A DNA stretch of 29,818 nucleotides from Chara braunii (GCA_003427395.1 BFEA01000190.1:76460-106277), one strand, 5' to 3'. Shown: positions 1 to 9,969, counted from the stretch's first letter. Program-made: numbers and translations. Notes: generated by a model not told the origin, from the letters alone.

Positions 1-1
1 G

Positions 2-26
2 TTTTTTTTTTTTTTTTTTTTTTTTT
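2..26 (-). repeat. Poly(T) run, probable retroposon poly(A) tail on the minus strand
   Basis: A run of 25 T opens the window. Such runs recur here next to LINE 3' ends, so this is probably the poly(A) tail of a minus-strand retroposon whose body would lie at higher coordinates. The DNA just after it does not resemble the tail motif seen elsewhere, so the source element is not identified. A plain microsatellite is possible. Confidence 0.5.
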
Positions 27-900
27 CTTATTCTCCTGTTCGTGGTCGTACTGGGAGTGCCCGTTCATCGAAACGGGCGGGATGACTTGCCATCTAAGGA
101 TGAGCAAGAATGAATGAATGTGCCACAGAAAGTGGCAACATTCGGGGGTGGGCCTCATGGCCTTGGGGTACGTTACGAGGGACTCTCTGCACGCGCTTTG
201 GGTAGTTTTCAGTCGCGACTGTCGAAGTTTCAGAGAGAGAAAAAAAAAAAAAACGGAACTCTACCTGGCGACATCGACGGGGAGAGTAACGGCCAAAAGG
301 TAAGTTTTACTTTATTTTTATTCTTTATTATTTATTTATTTTAGTGAGTTTCTTTTCTTTTCTTTGTTCCTCTTCGTTTTTTCTCTGCTGGGGGCTTTGG
401 GAGCTGTGCCCGTTCGTTTTTAGAACAGGCAACTCTCTTGGGCCACGCGCCTGTATCAGGTGCCTGTTTTGCACGAGATACAGGCGCGGCACTGTGGAAA
501 CAAGACCCTGCTGAGCTTGACTCTAGTCAGGCTCTGTGAAATGACTGAGGGGGCGGCCGTTCGATTTGAACGGTGTGTTGCCCCCTGCATAGAGAAACGA
601 GGGGGCAGGAGGGGTAAAAAGAAAGAGGAAGAAAAGATAAGAAAAGAAAAAGGAAGGGTAACGACCACGTATGTGGCCGCGGCCGTAGAACGGGTGGAGC
701 CCCTAGAAGGTTCTAGGGGATGATGGGACAGTGCCTGTTCAGTTGAGCAGACAGTCATGAAATGGCTGCGTACATCCATTTCAAGTGGCATCTGGCCTGG
801 GAAGCGGCCAGGTGCTCTTGGGAACTGATGGCCCTGGTTCCCCTAGGGGAAACTAAGGCACATGGCTCCTGACCATTGATTTCGATCAAGGGCCAGGAGC
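27..900. other. Unassigned DNA, no supported gene
   Basis: No reading frame here looks like a conserved protein; the open frames are short, low-complexity or overlap on both strands. A consensus-like splice donor (AAAAG then GTAAGT, near 299) is followed by an A/T-rich stretch, which could be an exon-intron border, but no recognisable exon accompanies it. Bases 600-660 are purine-rich. A hairpin with arms 700-708 and 711-719 (CCCCTAGAA / TTCTAGGGG) is perfect. Confidence 0.4.
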
Positions 901-920
901 ACTGACGAAGTTTGTATGGT

Positions 921-964
921 TGTGGGCAAAGCAGCTGCCCACAGCCATCTGTGGGCTATAAAAG
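921..964 (+). promoter_or_regulatory. TATA-box promoter candidate
   Basis: TATAAAAG at 957-964 matches the plant TATA consensus in a moderately GC-rich context. An upstream hairpin has arms TGTGGGCA (921-928) and TGCCCACA (936-943). Initiation would be expected about 30 bases downstream, near 990. No recognised coding region follows. It could be the U3 promoter of a degenerate LTR or a promoter for a non-coding RNA; no matching second LTR was seen. Confidence 0.35.
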
Positions 965-1289
965 TCAGCACTCCACCCAGCAGCATCACACTTGTGGCAG
1001 TGCTGCTGGGGCATTCACTTGAGTGAATGCTGGCTGGCTGCTGCATGTCGCTGGAGAGGGGCAGTGCTGCCAGTGGAGGTGCTGAAGTGGAGAGTGGAGG
1101 TCTGCAGGATGGAGGAGGATTGTTGGAGGTGGCCATAACTGTGAAACACAGCCATAGCCGCCAACTCAGCGAGGTGAGAAAACGAGAGGCTGCCATAGCC
1201 GCCGTGCTGCGGGGTGCCAGTGGGAGGTGTTGTTGTTCGCGGCAGGGGTCGTCGGTAAGCGGTGCAGGGGAGACTCTGCCCGTTTTGCA
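965..1289. other. Unassigned DNA downstream of the TATA candidate
   Basis: Short frames are open on both strands but none resembles a known family. A near-palindrome at 1012-1029 (CATTCACTT / GAGTGAATG) is the only clear structure. Confidence 0.35.
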
Positions 1290-1530
1290 CGGCGGCGGCA
1301 GTGTATTTTTGCCAGTTTGTAGAAGCGCTGCTGAAAGTTTGCGGCAGCTGCACAGGTTTTAACGGCGCTGGTACGGAAGCGCTAAACGATTTTTGCGGCA
1401 GTGGCATTGGGTTTACGGCAGTGGTAAGGAAGTGCTGCCATTTGTTTTGGCACGACGGCAACAATGTTGTCAAGAGGAAGTACTGTACATTTGGAGGCAC
1501 GACAACGGCGGCAGTGCGGCCAGATCTTGT
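1290..1530. repeat. Degenerate tandem repeat with a CGGCAGTG-like core
   Basis: Motifs of the type CGGCAGTGG followed by GGAAGTGCTG or GGAAGCGCTA recur at roughly 50-60 base spacing. The two clearest copies are about 1357-1397 and 1410-1450. Copies are strongly diverged. This is an old local amplification with no obvious coding role. Confidence 0.35.
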
Positions 1531-3540
1531 AGCGGGGTGGAGCCAGTTTTTTGTGTTGATGTGTGATTAGGTGGTGATGCCGCACGGCGACATAGTACCG
1601 TTGACGGCGCAACAAGTAGTGGTCCGCATATTTCTTTGTGGTGCGCGACTGTTAAGGTGAATTTCAGTGTGGCCTAGAGGTTGGGCTAACACTGATGCAC
1701 GATTGGGATTGTGCGGTAGTGGTGCATGGACCGGTGACGTGAGGAGGACAAGGAGTGAGTGCTCGCGACAGTGACTATTGGAATTGCGGCACTTGCTCTT
1801 GTGCCAGGAAAACATCCTTATGTTTGGGAGGCTCGCGGCACATGCAGTTCCAACCAGGGCCACCTTTATTATTTTTGGCGTTGCGCAGCGCAGGTGGGAT
1901 TTGAGAGTGGGACCATTCACTGCTGTGGTGGTAACGTGGGATCATCTGGGACCATTTTGGGACCAGGTGGGACTGGTTTTGAGATCGGAACCGACATATT
2001 GGTGTGGTTGTTGCGAGCGGACGTGGTAGACGGCGTGGACTTGCAATTGGTTGAGAGTATCCTTGGTGGGGGAAGTACAGGCCACGTGAAAACCCACTTG
2101 TGGAAACACCCTCCTTGAGGGCTATCTCGCTTGAGTTGTGTGGCCCAGCCTCTGCTCATTCGGACATTTGGTGGAGGACGGGGACCATGATTCAGGAGAA
2201 AGGCCACAACTTATGTGTTGTGTGCCGCATATTTTTCTACGGCGGTCACTTCCTTTGATTGGAATATTACCCGACTTTCTTTAGTGGGTCGGACCAAACT
2301 TCACTCAAGGTCAGTTGAATGACTCTGAAGTCTCTTCACACCTGTGTGAAACCACACTTTGCTTGACCTTGTTGTTTTGAATGTTCAAAAGAAAAGGCAG
2401 AGGAAAGTTGTGTGCTTCATGCATGTGAATGAAAAAGTATGACTTGAGTATGGGATTATACTCTTTTCTTTTGAACTTGTTTTCTTTGCATGATGTGCAG
2501 GTAAGTAGAAGAATGCTTGCTATGGAGATTAACTTTGCCTGCTGGAGAAAAGGAAAAGGATTGTCCTCTTTCTATCTTTCACCTGCCCGCATGTCAAAGG
2601 TCTTGGATTTTGGAAAGAGTAATTTCAAGAAAAGCAGTAAACAAAAGTTGTGAATATGATGAAAATGCAGTCAATTGGACTTAATTTCTTCTCAGGATTG
2701 ATCATTTCTATCCTAAATGATTTTATTTACCTATATATGTTAAAATGGTTCTCATTCTCTATCTCATTCAATTTCCTTACCTCAAGTTACCATGAACCGA
2801 GAAGGGATGAAAATAATTGAAAACTACTTGCAGTGAACGCATTCTCTTTTCTCTATGAAGCATCCAAGGTGGGGTTCGTATGCTTTCGGAGCCGGCCCTG
2901 ATATCGACTTGGAGTGGAACCCGACTCGTCGGGGGTGGTACTTTGCCGACTCGGTGGTGACGGCCCAACCTCTGAGATCTGAGTCTTCGGGCTCAGGCGA
3001 CGGGAAGGATTACCCACAGACCACTTCCTAGAGGAAGAGGCATGCAACACGTCAAGCAATGCCCCTGATCAAGAATCATCGGCGAAACAACCTGTCATCC
3101 AGGAAGATTGAGAATGTATGGAGACAGACGTATGCATGTTTAATCATAGGTCGGTGTTAGTTAGAATGAATAACTTTAGCAGCGTGTCTCATCAAGTCAA
3201 AATTAAGGCAGTCCGACAACCTTGTCGGCTGCATCAATATTATGATCGATAGTCAACTTCTCGCTGACAGTTGTTTGATTGTTTATAGTATTCGACCTGT
3301 GGCGGTCGGATTGTTTTGATATCGTGTTGTTGGACGTACCATATGATGATTCTGATTTTTTCAGTTATCATTTCAGATTGGGCATGTTCCTGTCGACTAC
3401 GGTCGACTCTTCTTGGTGAAATTATGTGTGGTTGTTATAACTTNCTTTTGATTGTGTGTCTAAGGGACTAGGATTAATTTTGTGGTTTCACGCTTGGTTG
3501 AGACTGTCCTAGTCGACCGGCGTCTGCTTCGTACTTAGGA
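1531..3540. other. Unassigned DNA, no supported gene
   Basis: About 2 kb without a recognisable protein, RNA gene or repeat. A perfect splice-donor consensus (CAG then GTAAGT) lies near 2498 in an A/T-rich stretch. From about 2860 the composition becomes GC-richer. One undetermined base (n) is at 3444. A diverged or lineage-specific spliced gene cannot be excluded. Confidence 0.35.
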
Positions 3541-3985
3541 GATCAGCGCCCTAAGGAAGGAACGACGTTCAGGTCCACTTGGCGTTAACCAACGTATCTA
3601 TACTACGACGAACGAGCAAACGCCCTCGACTGACCTACCTCTGCAATTGCATCTAAAAGCTTTCGCACGTGGGTCGGTAGCTCGGTAGGGATACGCCCCT
3701 AAGGGTGGTGACAGCCCCTTCGGGAAGGTAGCTTATGCCCCGCGGGAACCTATCCTGTCGTAGGTGACCGCGAGATGTATTGCTGGCGCACCCGGCCAGA
3801 GCTTCGAGGGACGATGCAACCGCGCACCGTCTCGGCGGCTCGCAGGATTATTTGTGCATCGTCCTAAGTTATCTCTTATTTTGTTTTGTTCATCTCCTGC
3901 GTGATATGACCGGGAGGGCCCTCGTTCGCGCGAGGGCCGATGCGCTCGACACCGTGATCTCCCGATGCGTGTGAGAGAGGATTTG
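3541..3985 (+). mobile_element. LINE 5' region, structured, related to 12895-13200
   Basis: This stretch aligns by eye with 12895-13200, which directly precedes the LINE A endonuclease. Shared blocks in the same order include GATCAGCGCC, GGATACGCCC, GGTGACA, CCTGTCGT, GCTGGCGCAC, GACCGGGA versus GGCCGGGA, and TGCTCGACA-like sequence. Similarity outside the blocks is modest. Both copies contain GC-rich hairpins; here GGCCCTCG pairs with CGAGGGCC near 3917-3940. It is interpreted as the 5' untranslated or promoter region of the same LINE family that supplies the ORF1 at 4598. The outer limit is not defined. Confidence 0.5.
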
Positions 3986-4425
3986 ATTAGAGCTTAGGAG
4001 AATGATTGGTATAGGCAAATAATTTTTATCGGAGTGTCAAACGGGGTAGAACGAATGAACCAAAATTGATGCGGCTATCCCTCTAAAACCCCCGGTAGAA
4101 TTCCCTAACTTCTTCCCCCCCCCGTCTAACCGTCTTGTAGAAATGCAGTGCAATGGGAAGGATGAATGAGTTTAAGGGGAAAGAGAGAGAGGAGGAGACA
4201 TAGGTAGTTAACGTGAAAGGGTAGGGTGAAGGAGAATTGGAGCTGGTGGGGGAAAGAGGAACTAGTGTATAGCAGCAGACATCTGGCGCCGGGTACAAGG
4301 TGAAGAGGTCCCCCCCCCCCGACACCCTGCTTAGTCAACTTGAATCCCTTGGACTCCAGGGCAATCAATGCTGGCAGGAATCACCCACAATTGTGTTTCT
4401 CCTAATTTTCATCAAACTCAGTATG
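3986..4425. other. Unassigned spacer between LINE 5' region and inserted tail
   Basis: Contains C-runs near 4117-4126 and 4311-4320 and a purine-rich plus strand at 4150-4260. No coding similarity was seen. It may be LINE 5' untranslated sequence or a separate insertion. Confidence 0.35.
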
Positions 4426-4566
4426 TGGGACGCTGGACCCGTTTTCCAGCAGGTGCTGCTTCCCACCAATAGACGGAGCCTCCCCCTAGGTGTTAGTGAT
4501 GTCTGCTCTTATCATCATCACTAACACCGGTAGGGGAGTGTTTCAAAAAAAAAAAAAAAAAAAAAA
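4426..4566 (+). mobile_element. LINE 3' tail fragment (or LINE-tail SINE) with poly(A)
   Basis: Begins with the motif GGGACGCTGGACCC then TTTTCCAGCAGGTGCTG, continues through CCACCAATAGACGGAGCC and a terminal hairpin, and ends in 22 A (4545-4566). The same opening motif lies in the 3' untranslated part of LINE C (19138-19190 and 19263-19289, minus) and at 26681-26738 (minus). This is therefore either a severely 5'-truncated LINE copy or a SINE that borrowed the LINE 3' end. It sits immediately before the ATG-less start of the ORF1 frame, suggesting it interrupted that ORF1 or its leader. Confidence 0.6.
4489..4528 (+). other. Conserved 3'-terminal RNA hairpin of the retroposon tail
   Basis: Arms 4489-4501 and 4516-4528 are perfectly complementary (13 bp) around a 14-nt loop, TCTGCTCTTATCAT. 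The minus strand at 25429-25466 carries the same loop (13 of 14 bases) with different but still complementary stem bases. Retention of pairing despite base change argues for a functional RNA structure, plausibly the signal bound by the LINE reverse transcriptase. Confidence 0.6.
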
Positions 4567-4597
4567 GGTAGAGTGCATGCGGAAGGGCCGAACGTAG

Positions 4598-5755
4598 TCA
4601 CAGTATCCTACGTACGTAGCTCGTTCCAGGGAAGTCGCTCAATGGTTGATTGCAAAAGCGGAGGATTCAGTGACGATAAGGGGTATAGAGTACGGAATGT
4701 TGTTTAAACCATGGCTCACTTGTACAGAGTTGGAGGATAGAAGGCGATTAGAGGATGAGACAAAGTTTTGGGTAATGGCTCTCAGAGTTCCTTTGAGGGC
4801 CATATTCCATGTGGAGAGCATGGTGGAAACAGCGATGGGACGCGTGATCAACAACCAACCACCGGAGCAAGACCGGTCGAGACCTAAGTTAATGAACTTG
4901 AAGTTTGAATTGGTGAAAGAGGCAGAAGTCAATTTTGAACCTGAATTGTCAATTCGGTTGGGGAATGAAGTGCTACGTATTAAGTTTGTATGTAAGCACA
5001 CCCCTCGGTGTGACAGCTGTAAGTGGTGGTATCATACCGCAGAAGATGGGTGCCCTCGAGCAAACGAACAGAAACTTGAAGAAAAGCAGGGTGGGCAGCG
5101 ATCGAGGAGAAGGGAGGGAGGTTCGGACAGAGGGGACCGATCGGAGGACAATCGACATATACGGGCGGCGGCAAGAGACCAAGTTGGTGCAAGTGGCGAA
5201 GTTGGACAACCCCGGTTGGTCACAACTGTCGGTAGCACCGAGAGCCAGGCCACACTGGCACAAGAACCAACTGGAACACGATCCGAAATTCAAACGAGAG
5301 CTGCTAGGAGTGAGCCCAGAGCCATGGGACAAGTACCAAGCATATCAAGGGAAGCAAGAGAGGCACAAATTCTGGCTGCCAGGGCCAGACCTCCGATGAC
5401 AATTAGAAGACCACAGCCTCAACCTCTTCATTCTGCTCAACAACCAATCTACAGTAATAGCTTCCAACAGTTTGCTCCAGGTTGGGGCCCGATGCAGTGT
5501 CAGGGCCTAAGTTACCAGCCCTTTGGAGTGGGTATGGATCTGTACCATCAACACTCCTATGACGTCGGACAGTCTCTCAATTACGGGGCAAACTACACCG
5601 AGGGCAACATCAAAAGGGGCTCACATGAACAAGGAGTGTTGAGAGGTGGTGGAAGTTGGACACCAGGACCAGCTTCAGGAGATCAGTTGCCAACACCACA
5701 AGAACAACAACCTACGCAGATGAAAATGAGGAAGGTGGCAGGATACCGAGGGTGA
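4598..5755 (+). CDS. LINE ORF1 protein: DUF4283-like domain plus zinc knuckle, 5'-incomplete
   Basis: This is the longest uninterrupted frame in the window, about 385 codons open from a stop at 4595 to TGA at 5753-5755. There is no ATG near the start; upstream lies the poly(A) of an inserted tail, so the true N-terminus is missing. The first third resembles the DUF4283 domain of plant L1-type ORF1 proteins (pattern FKPW...FWVMALRVPL...MGRVI). A zinc knuckle follows at about 4999-5050, C-X2-C-X4-H-X5-C, with an extra Cys upstream (FVCKHTPRCDSC). The rest is charged, then Gln/Pro/Gly/Tyr-rich and probably disordered. Family role: RNA binding and packaging of the LINE transcript in the RNP. The open frame suggests a fairly recent copy. 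Confidence 0.7.
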   Translation, partial: SQYPTYVARSREVAQWLIAKAEDSVTIRGIEYGMLFKPWLTCTELEDRRRLEDETKFWVMALRVPLRAIFHVESMVETAMGRVINNQPPEQDRSRPKLMNLKFELVKEAEVNFEPELSIRLGNEVLRIKFVCKHTPRCDSCKWWYHTAEDGCPRANEQKLEEKQGGQRSRRREGGSDRGDRSEDNRHIRAAARDQVGASGEVGQPRLVTTVGSTESQATLAQEPTGTRSEIQTRAARSEPRAMGQVPSISREAREAQILAARARPPMTIRRPQPQPLHSAQQPIYSNSFQQFAPGWGPMQCQGLSYQPFGVGMDLYHQHSYDVGQSLNYGANYTEGNIKRGSHEQGVLRGGGSWTPGPASGDQLPTPQEQQPTQMKMRKVAGYRG

Positions 5756-6126
5756 CCCTATCGGAGCGGGGCCGATTGATTCATGTGGACACGGTCCCAA
5801 ATGGTGCAGAGGTACAGGGGCGAGGGTTGAATGACCAGGAGGATCAAATGTTGTTGTTGATAGTTTGCTCACTTCAGGGTCAGGAGATCCATGTAGCTGG
5901 GCTGCTGGATGACAGTGAGGTCCTCTCTCTGCCTACTATCGGCATATCGGAAGTCCTTACGCGAGCTATGATAACTGATAGGGTAAGATATCTCTTCGTG
6001 GATAGATTGCAGTTCCGGATCTTTTCAGAATTCCATATGCCAAAGATCAGAGTAGTATTAGAAGACGATCGCATGATCCGGTATACAATGGTGTTTATTG
6101 ATGCGCGATTTTCCTCCGAAGAATAA
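5627..6126 (+). CDS. Unidentified ORF overlapping the end of ORF1 in another frame
   Basis: Open from about 5627 to TAA at 6124-6126, overlapping ORF1 by about 130 bases in the +2 relative frame, with no ATG upstream of 5656. The protein is acidic and well mixed in composition, with stretches such as LLLIVCSLQGQEIHVAGLLD and a C-terminal IRYTMVFIDARFSSEE. It is not recognised and shows no endonuclease motif. It may be the ORF1 C-terminus reached through a frameshift mutation or programmed frameshift, or a separate element-encoded protein. Real coding status is uncertain. Confidence 0.4.
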
Positions 6127-6183
6127 GCATGTCTGCAGAGAGTGGGCTTAGGATCGTTCCCATTGAACATTCAAGTTGTCGTA

Positions 6184-6209
6184 GCAAATACCCTTACAAG
6201 GGTATTTGC
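6184..6209 (+). other. Perfect hairpin downstream of the ORF
   Basis: Arms GCAAATACCCT (6184-6194) and AGGGTATTTGC (6199-6209) flank the loop TACA and are followed by a short T-run. It resembles a bacterial terminator, but in this eukaryote-like context it is better read as a structural element of the transposon or a chance hairpin. Confidence 0.5.
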
Positions 6210-7780
6210 CGTCCTTTTTAAAAGGTTGCACTAGGAGCGTTCTTGATCAACGTAACGCGCCGATGAGGCAAATCCCGTCAGGGTGCTCATATCGGCAACC
6301 TCGCTCCAAGCGAAAGTCCGAGTCAAATACAAACAAATTAGAGAGTGTATGGGGCACGCATTATTACGTTGCACTGTGAGATGGCCGTTTAGTCATCAGC
6401 AGTACCAGGACGGCGGAAGGTGTCAAAGGTCGTAGGGTTCGGTTACCCTCTCTATAGTTTTTCAAATTTGGTTATATATATATATTTTTTTATAAAGACT
6501 AATCTTACTGCGTGAACTGGCTTAGCTTCTGGTAGGATGCGTCGTGGAAAAGAAAAAGACCCTACCTTGTGCACACGCAGAAAAACTGTGTTTGGTGGCA
6601 CATGGAAAGGCGCGGTGTTGGTAAACCTAGTATGAGGGAAAGTCAGGAAGTTCGGCAAAGTATGTCGTGAGCCCGACGTTCAGGATTATACCAGATAGCT
6701 ACAATCCTAGGTGCGGGCGGTGTCTTCTGACGACCAGGAGGTTGGTTGGTAGGCCAAGGCGGTGAGCCGTTTTGTGCTAATGAGCCAATCACAGTCCCGA
6801 GACTATTCATAAGCGGGTTCGCGGCTACCTAGCTCAGCCATGGGCCTAGTTTTATGGGTTACGGTACTAGATTTTCAAGCGACGGGTTTGGAATTTGAGG
6901 CCAACGAATGATTAAGGAGCGAAGCAGCGCGACTTGTGGGGACTGAGGGGTCGAGGGTCTTGAGGGACTATCCCCTTGGTTTTGCCAGACGGGCCTGAGC
7001 CTTGGTCTGACTGGTGAGACCAAAAGGGTGCTAATGAGTCCCCACATTGCTCAGTTCCCTATTTTTATTAATTTTAAAATTTTTATTTCCTTTTTATTTT
7101 TCTCCACTTTTAAAGATTTCATCTTTGACCAAACCGAAAAGTCAGCTTCGATACCGAAGGTGGAGGAGTACCGCGGCGGAAGGAGTGGATGGAGGGAAGT
7201 CATGCATCCACTCCAAGACGGGGGCGGACGGCGACTTTGTCGCCGCCGTCATTGACCAGAGCGCAGGGTGCCAACCGGCATGGGCCGTTATGACCAGCAT
7301 TGCAATAGGGAGCAATTTGAACTCACCCTACGGGTGACCGTCACGACAGTCGAGGGTCTTGAGCACGCGCCTCTTTTCGCAGACCCGTTCTGGTTCCTCT
7401 GTGTTCGGGAAGTTGACAAAATTCCTCTATCCTCCCCATCGTGAGAATACAAACCAATGGGGTCAACTTGCAAGTGAGCCTATGGGTGCAATGCCCACGG
7501 AGCAGCGGGGTCCTGAGTGGCGGGGATCTCCTGTAGATGCACCGTCCGCTAGCCAGGATCTGTTGCTGGAAAGCTTGAGAGTGAGAAGGCCCGAGGGACT
7601 CGAGAAATGATGAATTGTGTCATGGAAAGGCAAAGTCTGCCAGCTACTATTTGTGGTGAGGGGTTTGAGAGTGGAGCATGCCCATCGTGAGGCCTGAAAT
7701 ATGGCGGACTCTGCCTGAGGCAGCGTAAGGGCAGAGGAGGCTCTGGTGGGGGCGTACAGAGATACTGCGCTGCAGCACGA
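6210..7780. other. Unassigned DNA with GC-rich hairpins
   Basis: No conserved protein is evident. Two adjacent hairpins stand out: GGAGTGGATG (7182-7191) with CATCCACTCC (7205-7214), and GACGGCGAC (7227-7235) with GTCGCCGCCGTC (7239-7250). The phrase GTCGAGGGTCTTGAG recurs at about 6951 and 7349, and GTGCTAATGAG at about 6774 and 7028. The structured style resembles the LINE 5' regions at 3541 and 12895, but no clear alignment was found. Confidence 0.35.
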
Positions 7781-8060
7781 TCGTCGGACTTCGGTATAGG
7801 GGCGGAGGGCTAATGGAACCAGCTTGCAGCCTGGTTCCCCTGAGGCTCGCAGTGGCTCACAACAAAGCCCACTTGCAAATGGATCGTAGGACTTTGGTGC
7901 AGGGGCGAAGGGCTAATCGGACCGTCTTAGACCGGTGGTAGACGGTCTCATCCGAAGTTTTCCCTCAGCAGGCCCATTTGTCGGACTTGGGTATAGGATC
8001 AAAAGACCACCCGAACCAGCTAGGTAGCTGGTTTCTTCTGAGGTTTTCCTCTGAGTAGCC
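7781..8060. repeat. Three degenerate repeats each carrying a small stem-loop
   Basis: The phrase TCGGACTTCGGTATAGGGGC is followed about 20 bases later by a stem-loop and TGAGG. It recurs in altered form from about 7790, 7884 and 7979, a spacing near 95 bases. The stem-loops are GAACCAGC/GCCTGGTTC, GACCGTCT/AGACGGTC and GAACCAGCT/AGCTGGTTT. Stem sequences differ but pairing is kept, which hints at selection on structure or at repeated insertion of hairpin units. Function unknown. Confidence 0.45.
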
Positions 8061-8093
8061 GCGGATGTGAGACCACAACCTACCGGGCCGCGC

Positions 8094-8340
8094 TAATAAC
8101 GAGCAGAGGAGAAAGGAGACGTTGGGAGATACGAGGAAGAAGACAAAGGAGGGAGGGAAAAATAAAAAGGAGATGGGCGACAAGGGTGAGGTTGATACGA
8201 GGAGGCAGCGGTATAGATGAGAGTGAAGGGAGAGCAGAACAGACGAAGGTGGGCATGTGAATCTGGTCGGGATCAGGTCCTGATACGAAAAGGCAGGTGA
8301 ACAAAGTTGACGAAGAGGAAGTGGGCATGACAAAGGGAAA
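8094..8340 (+). repeat. Purine-rich (GA) tract
   Basis: The plus strand is mostly A and G over about 250 bases, which makes the minus strand appear to encode Ser/Pro/Leu/Phe-rich frames. Those frames are treated as compositional artefacts. Polypurine tracts can form triplex DNA; nothing here shows a role. Confidence 0.45.
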
Positions 8341-8654
8341 AGGTCGTAACTTACTTGTTTTTTGACGAAACGAGTCAGAACAAAGGAGAAATCTAAGGTT
8401 TCAGGGAGAGGTGATCTCAAATCTGCAATCGGATTGAGTAGAGAATTAGTAGAAAAGGCGATTAAAAAAAAACAAAAAATAAAAACGGGAGTAAAAATGA
8501 TGAATCTCGGTCGTTTCTCGACCGTTTTAGATTATCTAAGATACTAACTGGGAGTTTTGGGGCAGTCTGAATCTAATGAATGCTGCAGATTTTTTACGCG
8601 GCCAACGGTTTAGCCTGTACAAGTAACAAGAGTTGCGCCTCCAGGAGGTTTGGA
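8341..8654. other. Unassigned DNA
   Basis: A short stretch with an A-rich patch near 8465-8485. No gene, RNA or repeat is recognised. Confidence 0.35.
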
Positions 8655-9650
8655 ACATGGGGATGTATCTGCCCGTATTCTAGCGGGAGATTCATTCTCA
8701 TTTTTGTATGCTTGGTAAACAGTGCTGCTTGGGCTAAACCTTTTGTAACAGAGGAGGATATTGTCTTCCAGTGGTCAAAGGTTGCCAACTCCCTTAAGTC
8801 TGCGGCCAGATTCCTGATGTAGTTGGATTGCTCCTCCTGAAGTCCTCCGCAACAGGATTAATCTGAGGGCTTGCTCATCTGCTCCTCGTCGAAGCAGCTA
8901 TCGTAGTCTTCTTTGGAGTTTGCATGTATAGAGTGAAGAATGATGGTTGAGGGAAAGAAGAGTTAGTAAGAGGAAAGGAGGAGGAAGAGAAGACGAGAAA
9001 GGGAGGAAGTCAAAGCTAGAGGAGGGAAGAAGAGAAGGGTTAAACGGTGAAGGAAAGAGCCTTACCTGAATCGTGTTGCCGGACTCGTGCAGCCTTCAAC
9101 ACGGTAAGGAGATGTATATTCCCATGTTTTAGTAGAAGATTTATTTTCGTCACTGTGCTTGTACGAACACCTTCATTCAGGGGGCTCTGTTGTCCGTTAT
9201 GTGCATCGCCATCATCGTGATTATCGGGATCGTCGTATTTGTCGTCGACATCTGAACTGTTATCTCTACTTGGCGCGGTCATCTTAGTTGCCTGTGCAGG
9301 CCACCTTCTATTTGTTTGTGTGGTCGCATTATCATTTTGGCTATAACCAACCTTGTAAGAATGATTTAGCTAAGTTAGTAAGAGAAAATGTGCGAGGGGG
9401 AAGATAATTAACAAGGTGGGGGATAAATGAAGCCAGGCTATGTACATGGGATACAAGATAGAAGTAGCAGTGTCATTTTGGTTATAACCAACCTTGTAAG
9501 AACGATTTAGCTAAGTTAGTAAGATAAAATGTGCAAGGGGGAAGATAATTAGTGAGGTGGGGGACAAATGAAGCCAGGCTATGTACATGGGATACAAGAT
9601 AGAAGTAGTAGTGTGCATTCCTGTACATTAGTAGGAGATTCATTCCCAGA
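8655..9650 (+). repeat. Three dispersed copies of a diverged repeat
   Basis: A segment of about 60 bases (GGGATGTAT...CCCGTATTCTAG..GGAGATTCATT, then a TGTATGCTTGG-like end) occurs near 8660-8715. Altered versions lie near 9105-9170 and 9608-9650, all on the plus strand. A GA-rich tract (8940-9060) precedes the second copy. Spacing is about 450-500 bases, suggesting an old large-unit duplication. Alignment was by eye only. Confidence 0.35.
9332..9614 (+). repeat. Tandem duplication of a 141-bp unit
   Basis: Two adjacent copies, 9332-9472 and 9473-9614, are about 93-95 percent identical by eye. Each begins TCATTTTGG and ends AAGTAG(C/T)AGTGT. The high identity marks this as a recent duplication compared with the other repeats in the window. 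No coding content. Confidence 0.85.
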
Positions 9651-9969
9651 CTACACAATTAGTGAGTAAGTGGAGTGTGGTCTGTAGCCACACGATTCAA
9701 AATCACCATGGGTCTGGCATCGTTCACCGTTTTGACCATCAAGATCAAGCATTGTGAGTCATGATCAGCGTACTACTGCTCAAGATTGACATCGTAGTAT
9801 CGCCCTTTATTGTGGTCACGCTGGTGGTAGTTGAGTTACTGGTCAAATCCACCACCTTGATCTTGGTGTTAGTCGTTCATAGCTGCTGCCAAAATCTTGC
9901 TCGTCCTGATAGTCACCCTATGTGTCATGGCTCCCCGTGAGATTGCTTGCATTTTGTATGATATTTTGT

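Noticed and set aside
299-2504. Spliced gene supported by GTAAGT donors near 299 and 2498
   Set aside because: Donor motifs alone are frequent; no matching acceptors or conserved exons were found.
3062-3100. CTGATCAAG...CGAAAC...GTC resembling a hammerhead
   Set aside because: The core reads CTGATCA, not CTGATGA, and no convincing helix II forms.
6184-6209. Bacterial rho-independent terminator
   Set aside because: The context is eukaryotic LINE DNA, and the T-run is short.
7965-8420. Ser/Pro/Phe-rich minus-strand frame of about 150 codons
   Set aside because: It mirrors a purine-rich tract on the plus strand, has no family similarity, and competing frames are equally open.
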